Below, in pieces: positions 14,959-19,365 of a stretch of DNA of 19,365 nucleotides. Made by a program: the position numbers and the translations under genes. The stretch is from Candidatus Peregrinibacteria bacterium (GTDB lineage: Bacteria; Patescibacteriota; Gracilibacteria; Peribacterales; Peribacteraceae). The notes under the pieces were generated by a model. That model did not search any database. It worked only from the letters and a program-made list of their open reading frames with translations, and had not been told where the DNA came from. Position 1 is the first letter of the stretch. Every line of letters starts with the position of its first letter. The stretch lies in assembly GCA_016866815.1 (NCBI GenBank), contig VGKZ01000009.1:1-19365 (forward strand). The letters are read 5' to 3'.

Positions 14959-15065
14959 TGTCATCCCTCGATACGATCAATTTTGTGTCAAGCTGAGTGA
15001 TTTTGCGAAGCGCAGCGAAGCAAAATTGTATCGAAGCACACAAAATCGATCACTCGGGATGACAG
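14959..15065. repeat. Long imperfect inverted repeat (about 107 bp)
   Basis: The outer arms begin tgtcatccc and end gggatgaca. Inside are ttttgtgt/acacaaaa arms, and at the centre attttgc/gcaaaat around a 13-nt loop. It follows prfB by 19 bp. It looks like one of the dispersed palindromic intergenic elements that start TGTCATCCC, and may also act on the prfB mRNA 3' end. Confidence 0.75.
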
Positions 15066-15117
15066 ATCTACTGCTTATTTTTTGTAATACGAACGAAGCA
15101 TGATGGCAATCAAGTTC

Positions 15118-15146
15118 AAAAAAGGCCCCCATAGGGGACCATTTTT
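15118..15146. terminator. Bidirectional intrinsic terminator
   Basis: A-run (15118-15123), GC-rich stem ggccccc/ggggacc with loop ata and one internal mismatch, then a T-run (15142-15146). It serves the histone-like gene on the minus strand, and prfB on the plus strand. Confidence 0.8.
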
Positions 15147-15166
15147 GATAGCGAACTAAACGAGGA

Positions 15167-15337
15167 TCACAAATCCTCCGGGCGGACGGTCTTGCGGCCG
15201 TTAGCCTTGGCGCGGTTGCACGCCGTGGCTACTGCGCCTTCGAGGTGCTTGGACAGAGCGTCAGCGAGATCGCCGGACGACATCATGCCATGCTTCTTCA
15301 CAAGCTCTTTGAGCTTGGATGCGACAACGTAACTCAT
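15167..15337 (-). CDS. Minimal bacterial histone-fold protein, 56 aa
   Basis: Residues 3-16 (YVVASKLKELVKKH) fit histone helix 1, 20-46 (SSGDLADALSKHLEGAVATA then CNRAKAN) fit the long central helix, and 47-56 read GRKTVRPEDL. This last block matches archaeal histones (GRKTIKAEDI in HMfB), including the loop-2 Arg-Lys-Thr and an Asp seven residues after the Arg, which form the conserved Arg-Asp clamp. The chain stops there, so helix 3 is nearly absent and it is shorter than archaeal histones (66-70 aa). Histones of this kind are known in a few bacteria, such as Bdellovibrio Bd0055. It probably dimerises and binds DNA (inference). The ATG at 15337 is chosen because the frame upstream of it is unlike any histone. 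The intrinsic terminator follows 20 bp downstream. Confidence 0.8.
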   Translation of the reverse strand: MSYVVASKLKELVKKHGMMSSGDLADALSKHLEGAVATACNRAKANGRKTVRPEDL

Positions 15338-15370
15338 GGGACGTTGAGGGAAGGAAATAAGACGAGAGGA

Positions 15371-15400
15371 ATTGTACGCACCGCGCTGGCAACCCTGCAA
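15371..15400 (-). promoter_or_regulatory. Candidate promoter for the histone-fold gene
   Basis: On the minus strand, TTGCAG (15400-15395), an 18-bp spacer and TACAAT (15376-15371). Transcription would start near 15364, giving a leader of about 27 nt without a Shine-Dalgarno. Confidence 0.45.
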
Positions 15401-15457
15401 GCCTATTTTGCTCAAATCTCTGCAATATCTTGCGTCAAATGGCAATTGACATATGCA

Positions 15458-15473
15458 ATTCTCGTACGAGAAT
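15458..15473. promoter_or_regulatory. Perfect 16-bp palindrome, candidate operator
   Basis: attctcgtacgagaat is its own reverse complement. It lies just after a consensus TTGACA (15446-15451), in the 15338-15633 gap between the histone-fold gene and the broken gene, a likely place for repressor binding. The rest of this gap is AT-rich, with an 8-codon frame (15488-15514) and no recognised gene. Confidence 0.45.
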
Positions 15474-15597
15474 ATGGGGAAAGCCTCATGAAGTATTTCA
15501 AGTTTTTCAGCTAATGAAAGGTAAAAAACAATATCCAAACTTGAATGGAAAATCATGCTGCGTTCAAAGGGGGAATGCACCACGCAAAACCTAAAAA

Positions 15598-15626
15598 TTG
15601 ACTAAAAATTAATTATATAATATAAT
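15598..15626 (+). promoter_or_regulatory. Near-consensus promoter for the broken gene at 15634
   Basis: TTGACT (15598-15603), 17-bp spacer, TATAAT (15621-15626), in an AT-rich tract. The -10 box ends 7 nt before ATG 15634, so transcription should start at or next to the start codon. Confidence 0.85.
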
Positions 15627-15633
15627 ATCATTT

Positions 15634-16036
15634 ATGCAGGAGAGCGCATTTGAGTTCCATCCCTCGGCGAAATCCCCTCCTCCGGCAGAACAACGTGAGA
15701 GGAAAGAAGGAGAACAACCTCTGGATCCCGACAGAGAAGATCAATTGCTGGCAATCTCTGCGACACTGAAACTCGGGGGGCTATGAAGCGGATACTCTCC
15801 ATGAACGTATTCATAATCTCGGTCTGCGAATGACCGATATCGCACAGGAAGCCTGTGACGCAAAGGGGCAACAGGCACAGGAATTGATTCGCGCATCTTT
15901 GAAGGTGCACGAAGCCCGGGCAGCGCACATTCGCGAACGTACCCCTGCATCGCGCGCAACACTACGAATCGCCATCGACGATTTGCAGGAAATTATCGAG
16001 AATCACACAGGGAAGACAAAACATAAAGAGAAATAA
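15634..16036 (+). pseudogene. Hypothetical protein gene split by a +1 shift at a G6 tract
   Basis: Not recognised. The first frame (ATG 15634) runs to tga at 15784-15786; the second frame, open from 15782, runs to taa at 16036. The only overlap free of stops in both frames holds six G (15775-15780). Removing one G joins them into about 133 aa: a charged, proline-containing N-terminus (SAKSPPPAEQREREGEQPLD region), then helices LLAISATLKLGGYEADTLHE and ERIHNLGLRMTDIAQEACDAK, and a C-terminal helix ending in lysines. It is behind the strongest promoter in the window, so a dead gene would be surprising. Phase variation, programmed frameshifting or an assembly error are the alternatives. A separate start at ATG 15830 would give only 68 aa. 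Confidence 0.6.
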
Positions 16037-16075
16037 TAAAACATCGAAGGCATGTAGCGCTAGAATCTGTCAGAC

Positions 16076-16166
16076 GGAGAGATGGCCGAGTGGTTGAAGG
16101 CGCACGACTCGAAATCGTGTAAACCCCCAAAGGGTTTCGAGGGTTCGAATCCCTCTCTCTCCGCCA
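16076..16166 (+). tRNA. tRNA-Ser(CGA)
   Basis: A 91-nt cloverleaf: acceptor stem ggagaga/tctctcc, anticodon stem-loop cacga-ctcgaaa-tcgtg with anticodon CGA (reads UCG, serine), a long variable arm (aaacccccaaagggttt region) typical of type II tRNAs, and T arm gagggttcgaatccctc. The discriminator is G, and the CCA end is encoded (16164-16166). A minus-strand open frame over it is the well-known false peptide produced by tRNA-Ser genes. Confidence 0.97.
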
Positions 16167-16211
16167 TCCGGCTTCGCTCCACAGGAGCTTCGCCGCGATA
16201 GGCTGCGACAT

Positions 16212-16233
16212 CAACGCAGAAGTTGGATGAAGA
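16212..16233 (+). repeat. 22-bp direct repeat, left copy
   Basis: caacgcagaa...ggatgaaga, identical to 17766-17787. It lies 45 bp after the tRNA-Ser gene. The two copies bracket the symporter gene. Confidence 0.85.
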
Positions 16234-16288
16234 CGGCCCTCGCCGCCAGCCAACCTATGCAAAGTCTAGCGAATTGGTTGTAGGCTAG

Positions 16289-16294
16289 TATACT
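16289..16294 (+). promoter_or_regulatory. -10 box for the symporter gene
   Basis: TATACT ends 8 nt before ATG 16303, fitting a leaderless transcript. No good -35 box was found at 16-18 bp. Confidence 0.5.
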
Positions 16295-16302
16295 GGGTGT
16301 AT

Positions 16303-17661
16303 ATGCAAATTAGTATTCTGTTCTTCCTTCTCTACATTGCTGCTGTTGCAGTGATTGGCTGGTTTGCATCGAGAAAGGAAACGGAAGAGGGATTCATGAT
16401 TGCCGACCGCAAAGTTGCAGGATTGCAACTAGCAGCAACAATGAGTGCAGGATTCTTTGATGGTGCAACGCTTTCGATCTATCTCGCTTACATCTACCGG
16501 TTCGGCTTTTCGGCCATCTGGCTCTTCATCGGCTTAGGATTGGGACTGTTTGCACTGCGGCGATTTGCAACACGCATCAAACAGAAGGCTGATGAGCTCC
16601 GCGTGTACACGATGCCAGAATATTTCTTCCGTACTATCGGGAGCCGAAGCGGATTAGCGTATTCCGTTGTTTTGATCATCGCATTCTTCTGTTTCTTAGT
16701 GGTGAATTTGATCGTGAGCGGACAGGTTCTCTCGACGATCTTCCCTTTGCCGTATGCCTTATCGGTTGCCATTGGCGGCGGCGTGATCATGATGTATCTC
16801 CTGCTAGCTGGCTTCAAGGCAGTAGTACGAACGGACGTGTTTCAATTCCTGATCATGATATTCATGACGGTATCCGTTGCTGCTTACTTCTTTGGCAAAA
16901 CCACTATTCCAACTACTGATCTGCAACTCGTTGGAAGAATGGACGCAGGAACACTTATTGGCTTCCTTGTGATCGGCGTGTTCGCCATCATGGTTCAACC
17001 CGATCTCTGGCAGCGAATTTTTGCTGCACGTGATGTGACAACAATGAAGCGAGGCCTCATGTACGGCGGATTCATTCTCCCCCTTCTCGCTCTAATCTTA
17101 AGCGTCATTGGACTCGTTACAAAACAACTACTACCTGACATTGTCCCAGAGAATGCGCTTGTAGCAGGATTCTCTTCATTGCTCCCAATTGGCTTCAAGG
17201 AGCTCGGCATGGTACTACTCTACGCAGTTACCTTATCTTCTTCTGACACTCTGGCTTTCGTAGTGTCATCAATATTCACTCGTGATCTTCAGCATAGAAC
17301 ACGCCGTTTCAGCGAGACATCCATGCGCCAAATGACGCGTTTCTTCATTGCACTTTTCATCGCAATTGCCGTCATTATTGGAATCATCTACCAAGATATA
17401 ATCACATTAGGTCTTTCACTTGCGAGCCTTAGCCTTGCACTCTTCCCACCAACCTTTGCATCGCTCTTTTGGAAACTGTCCGACCGTGCCGTGGCATGGA
17501 GTGTCGGACTTGCTGCTTTGAGCGTTGTACCGCAACTGGTGACTAGTACACTCACACCAGAAACTTCGGTCATCCCCTTACCTGTATCACTTGTTGCTCT
17601 CTTGATATCTCAAGGGTTCGTTAGCTGGAAACGGAGGCGAGGGACTGCGCAGATTGCCTGA
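16303..17661 (+). CDS. Sodium:solute symporter family (SSS) transporter
   Basis: 452 aa, almost entirely hydrophobic with about 12-13 membrane helices, as in the SSS family (PutP/PanF/SglT relatives, LeuT fold), which couples Na+ entry to solute uptake. Family landmarks: the first helix ILFFLLYIAAVAVIGWFA; ADRKVAGLQLAATMSAGFFDGAT near residues 34-56 (usual GGR...G.s..at.~s); GFKAVVRTDVFQFLIM near 170-185; QPDLWQRIFAARD near 232-244; and SSSDTLAFVVSSIFTRD near 309-325, where the Na+-site serines lie. The substrate cannot be named. ATG 16303 is preferred over GTG 16297, because the -10 box ends at 16294. By eye the gene looks less GC-rich than its neighbours (not computed), and it is flanked by 22-bp direct repeats, so it may have been acquired. 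Confidence 0.9.
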   Translation: MQISILFFLLYIAAVAVIGWFASRKETEEGFMIADRKVAGLQLAATMSAGFFDGATLSIYLAYIYRFGFSAIWLFIGLGLGLFALRRFATRIKQKADELRVYTMPEYFFRTIGSRSGLAYSVVLIIAFFCFLVVNLIVSGQVLSTIFPLPYALSVAIGGGVIMMYLLLAGFKAVVRTDVFQFLIMIFMTVSVAAYFFGKTTIPTTDLQLVGRMDAGTLIGFLVIGVFAIMVQPDLWQRIFAARDVTTMKRGLMYGGFILPLLALILSVIGLVTKQLLPDIVPENALVAGFSSLLPIGFKELGMVLLYAVTLSSSDTLAFVVSSIFTRDLQHRTRRFSETSMRQMTRFFIALFIAIAVIIGIIYQDIITLGLSLASLSLALFPPTFASLFWKLSDRAVAWSVGLAALSVVPQLVTSTLTPETSVIPLPVSLVALLISQGFVSWKRRRGTAQIA

Positions 17662-17765
17662 CTCGCATTACATAGTGAGTAGCACTGGTAGGTTGCACAG
17701 GGTTATAGTGATATTGCCTGTAAGAAACGGTTCAATTGCCCCATTACGAGTTCGGGATAGCGAAC

Positions 17766-17787
17766 CAACGCAGAAGTTGGATGAAGA
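17766..17787 (+). repeat. 22-bp direct repeat, right copy
   Basis: Identical to 16212-16233. In this copy ccaac/gttgg can form a 5-bp stem. The 202-bp gap between the symporter and the release-factor-like gene otherwise holds only the 9-bp repeat and no recognised gene. Confidence 0.85.
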
Positions 17788-17820
17788 GCAACAGAGCGAC
17801 GCAGGAGCCGGGGTACCATC

Positions 17821-17847
17821 TCGGTTTCTTCGGTTTCTTCGGTTTCC
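17821..17847. repeat. 9-bp tandem repeat (3 units) in the promoter of the release-factor-like gene
   Basis: Units tcggtttct, tcggtttct, tcggtttcc. It occupies the space where the -35 region and spacer would fall, before TATCCT (17852-17857) and ATG 17864. Confidence 0.85.
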
Positions 17848-17851
17848 TTGC

Positions 17852-17857
17852 TATCCT
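17852..17857 (+). promoter_or_regulatory. -10 box for the release-factor-like gene
   Basis: TATCCT ends 6 nt before ATG 17864. A weak -35 (TTCGGT, 17-bp spacer) lies within the 9-bp repeat. Confidence 0.45.
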
Positions 17858-17863
17858 CCCACT

Positions 17864-18274
17864 ATGCATTTCCCCGAAGACATCAAAGACAAATACCTGG
17901 CGATCGCTGCGCAGGTCGGACTGAAGGCCGAAGACGTGGAAGAGCACTTCACGGCAGGCGGGGGTCACGGAGGACAGAAAGTGAATAAATCCCAGAACTG
18001 CGTGGAGCTTACGCACAAACCAACGGGTACTACCGTCCGGTTCCACCAGCACCGCGGACTGCACCGCAACCGGGTGGAAGCATGGCAACTGCTCATCTTG
18101 AAAATCCAGGAACAGATCCTCGGTGATAAATCCAAACTCGGTCAGGAGAAACACAAGATCGAAAAGCAGAAGCAGCGCCGCTCACGAAGAAGCAAGCAGA
18201 AGATGCTGGAGGAAAAGAGACGAGAATCGGAGGTAAAGGAATTCCGAAAGCCGGTGGAAGAGGAAAGTTATTAG
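17864..18274 (+). CDS. Release-factor-like ribosome rescue protein (GGQ domain)
   Basis: 136 aa: a single RF-1 domain without the codon-recognition domains of RF1/RF2. The catalytic loop is FTAGGGHGGQKVNKSQNCVE near residues 26-45, with GGQ near 32-34; the Gln activates water for peptidyl-tRNA hydrolysis. It is followed by VELTHKPTGTTVRFHQHRGLHRNRVEAW and a strongly basic C-terminal tail (KQKQRRSRRSKQKMLEEKRR). Single-domain GGQ proteins with basic tails (ArfB, mitochondrial C12orf65) enter the empty mRNA channel and free stalled ribosomes; that role is inferred here. The start is ATG 17864, 6 nt after a -10 box; a longer frame from 17654 has only repeat-derived, non-family sequence. prfB lies 3 kb upstream. 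Confidence 0.85.
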   Translation: MHFPEDIKDKYLAIAAQVGLKAEDVEEHFTAGGGHGGQKVNKSQNCVELTHKPTGTTVRFHQHRGLHRNRVEAWQLLILKIQEQILGDKSKLGQEKHKIEKQKQRRSRRSKQKMLEEKRRESEVKEFRKPVEEESY

Positions 18275-18321
18275 TTTTTGGTTTGTAGTTTTTGGAAAAC
18301 ATCCATCCATAAACCAAAAAC
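18274..18321. repeat. AT-rich inverted repeat between convergent genes
   Basis: An 11-bp perfect arm gtttttggttt (18274-18284) pairs with aaaccaaaaac (18311-18321), loop 26 nt. It starts in the stop codon of the release-factor-like gene and precedes the bL28 stop (18338) on the other strand. It may act as a weak transcription end signal. Confidence 0.6.
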
Positions 18322-18337
18322 CATACACGAGAAACAA

Positions 18338-18547
18338 TCAAATACTCTTCCCCGCTTGCATCCTCTTACTCAATGTACGCAGATACGCTGCAGAAACACG
18401 CATCGTCTTGTAGGTTCCCGTTGCAGGGTCAAAAACGCGCTTCTTCTGGAGATTGATCTTCCAGGTGCGGCGTGTGTGACGCATGGAGTGGCTCCGGGTA
18501 TTGCCGTGAGCCGTCTTTCTGCCTGTTTTGGAGCACGTGCGTGACAT
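18338..18547 (-). CDS. rpmB: 50S ribosomal protein bL28
   Basis: 69 aa, a basic large-subunit protein. The start MSRTCSKTGRKTAHGNTRSHS matches the bL28 pattern (M(S/A)RxCxxTGKxxxxGNxxSHS), followed by RRTWKINLQKKRVFDPATGTYKTMRVSAAYLRTL. It keeps one of the cysteines found in zinc-binding bL28 forms but lacks the second pair, so it is probably a C- type protein. The stop is opposite the convergent release-factor-like gene. Its promoter is divergent from the M50 metalloprotease gene. The true start is ATG 18547, not an upstream in-frame start at 18715. Confidence 0.93.
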   Translation of the reverse strand: MSRTCSKTGRKTAHGNTRSHSMRHTRRTWKINLQKKRVFDPATGTYKTMRVSAAYLRTLSKRMQAGKSI

Positions 18548-18556
18548 GTCCCGGAA

Positions 18557-18585
18557 AGGGTACGGATGAGAGGGGTTGCGGTCAA
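18557..18585 (-). promoter_or_regulatory. Promoter for rpmB
   Basis: On the minus strand, TTGACC (18585-18580), a 17-bp spacer and TACCCT (18562-18557). The -10 box ends 9 nt before ATG 18547, with no Shine-Dalgarno in between. Confidence 0.65.
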
Positions 18586-18621
18586 TGAATTTGATGGAAG
18601 ATTCTGGATGATAATCCTTCT

Positions 18622-18648
18622 TTGGTTTCCCTGGTTTCTTCGGTTTCC
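18622..18648. repeat. 9-bp tandem repeat (3 units) upstream of the M50 gene
   Basis: Units ttggtttcc, ctggtttct, tcggtttcc, the same family and orientation as 17821-17847. It lies 43 bp before ATG 18691. Confidence 0.8.
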
Positions 18649-18676
18649 TGGCCTGTCCTGAACAATGCCAAAAAGG

Positions 18677-18682
18677 TATCCT
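18677..18682 (+). promoter_or_regulatory. -10 box for the M50 metalloprotease gene
   Basis: TATCCT ends 8 nt before ATG 18691; the hexamer is identical to that of the release-factor-like gene. The -35 (TGTCCT, 17-bp spacer) is weak. Confidence 0.45.
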
Positions 18683-18690
18683 TTCAGGCG

Positions 18691-19359
18691 ATGCTCCCCT
18701 ATCTCTCCCCGACAACCATCATCGCAATTCTGATCGCGGTTGCCGTCCATGAATGGGCGCACGGTTTCGCCGCATATAGACTCGGCGATCCGACGGCGAA
18801 GGACCTTGGCAGACTGACACTCAATCCTGTCGCCCACCTGGATCCCATCGGAACGCTGCTCTTCCTCTTCGTTGGTTTCGGCTGGGGCAAGCCCGTGCCG
18901 GTGGATCCTCGCTACTTCAGGAACTATCGCCGAGACGGTGCCATCACCGCATTTGCAGGTCCATTGAGCAATCTCATCCTCGCATTTGGCTCCTTCGCTC
19001 TGGCGAAGGTCATCGGCATCGCGCCGGAAGTTCTCGGCGCTTCGGGCGTTCTCCTTGCGCCGGATAACCAGCCACTGATCCTGAATTTCATGAGTGAGTT
19101 GCTCGGCGACATGGTTCTCATTAATCTTGTTCTGATGGCATTCAACTTGCTCCCTGTCGCACCACTCGACGGTTCAAAAGTTGTGCAACTCTGGGTGCCA
19201 GTACGCTACGACGACATGTACGAGGACTACCTGCAGAAAGGTCCATGGATCCTCCTGGCACTCATCGTCGCAGGTCATGCGTTCCACCTGCCGATTCTCT
19301 CGTGGTGGATCAGCATCATCCTCACACCCATGCTTTCCCTCATGCATTCCCTGCTCTAG
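18691..19359 (+). CDS. M50-family (site-2 protease) zinc metalloprotease
   Basis: 222 aa with about five membrane helices. The zinc motif HEWAH is at residues 20-24 in the first helix (family HExxH), and the third ligand is in NLLPVAPLDG (Asp160), matching the NxxPxxxLDG motif of site-2 proteases; both catalytic elements are intact. No PDZ or CBS domain is visible, so this is the compact SpoIVFB/YwhC-like group that cuts membrane proteins within the bilayer. The substrate is unknown, and no anti-sigma factor or sigma factor is in the window. ATG 18691 is preferred to 18622, because the upstream frame only translates the 9-bp repeat. The gene ends 6 bp before the window edge. Confidence 0.9.
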   Translation: MLPYLSPTTIIAILIAVAVHEWAHGFAAYRLGDPTAKDLGRLTLNPVAHLDPIGTLLFLFVGFGWGKPVPVDPRYFRNYRRDGAITAFAGPLSNLILAFGSFALAKVIGIAPEVLGASGVLLAPDNQPLILNFMSELLGDMVLINLVLMAFNLLPVAPLDGSKVVQLWVPVRYDDMYEDYLQKGPWILLALIVAGHAFHLPILSWWISIILTPMLSLMHSLL

Positions 19360-19365
19360 ATGTAT

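Noticed and set aside
15245..15514. 89-codon plus-strand frame over the histone-fold gene region
   Set aside because: It is antisense to the histone-fold gene and continues into AT-rich intergenic sequence; no family resemblance.
15993..16262. Minus-strand open frame with RRERDSNPRNPLGV
   Set aside because: This is the familiar false peptide from the reverse strand of a tRNA-Ser gene.
16212..17787. Direct repeats as attL/attR of an integrative element
   Set aside because: There is no integrase, and the repeats are not part of the tRNA sequence; kept only as an open question in the findings.

Overview
The window looks like a chromosomal piece of a small-genome fermentative bacterium. My best guess is a Candidate Phyla Radiation (Patescibacteria) lineage, possibly Peregrinibacteria-like. 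This is inferred from dense packing, many short unrecognised proteins, weak ribosome-binding sites and an acetate-forming energy module; no phylogenetic marker was tested. The RF2 gene carries the classical UGA frameshift, so UGA should be a stop codon here, which argues against the Gracilibacteria/SR1 code.

Region 1 (1-3134, minus strand): flavodoxin, fused gamma-alpha 2-oxoacid:ferredoxin oxidoreductase and its beta subunit (cut by the window edge). Region 2 (3205-5410): unrecognised proteins, one with a C-terminal FHA-like domain. Region 3 (5423-7495, plus): fused ADP-forming acetyl-CoA synthetase. With region 1 this gives 2-oxoacid to acyl-CoA plus reduced carrier, then acid plus ATP.

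Region 4 (7498-10903): two small unknown proteins, a NIF3-family protein, a 61-aa protein and two integral membrane proteins. Region 5 (10935-13730, minus): pilN-like, pilO-like, infC, rpmI and rplT, with an 8-bp tandem repeat directly after infC. Region 6 (13859-16036): prfB with a programmed +1 frameshift, a long imperfect inverted repeat, a bidirectional terminator, a 56-aa histone-fold protein on the minus strand, and a gene broken at a G6 tract. Region 7 (16076-19359): tRNA-Ser(CGA), a sodium:solute symporter flanked by 22-bp direct repeats, a GGQ rescue-factor-like protein, bL28 on the minus strand and an M50 metalloprotease.

Four things stand out: the histone-fold protein; a recurrent layout in which the -10 box ends only 4-9 nt before the ATG, suggesting widespread leaderless mRNAs; short tandem repeats with 7, 8 and 9 bp periods, several inside coding sequence at predicted linkers; and the RF2 frameshift. 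No CRISPR array, insertion sequence or rRNA was seen.
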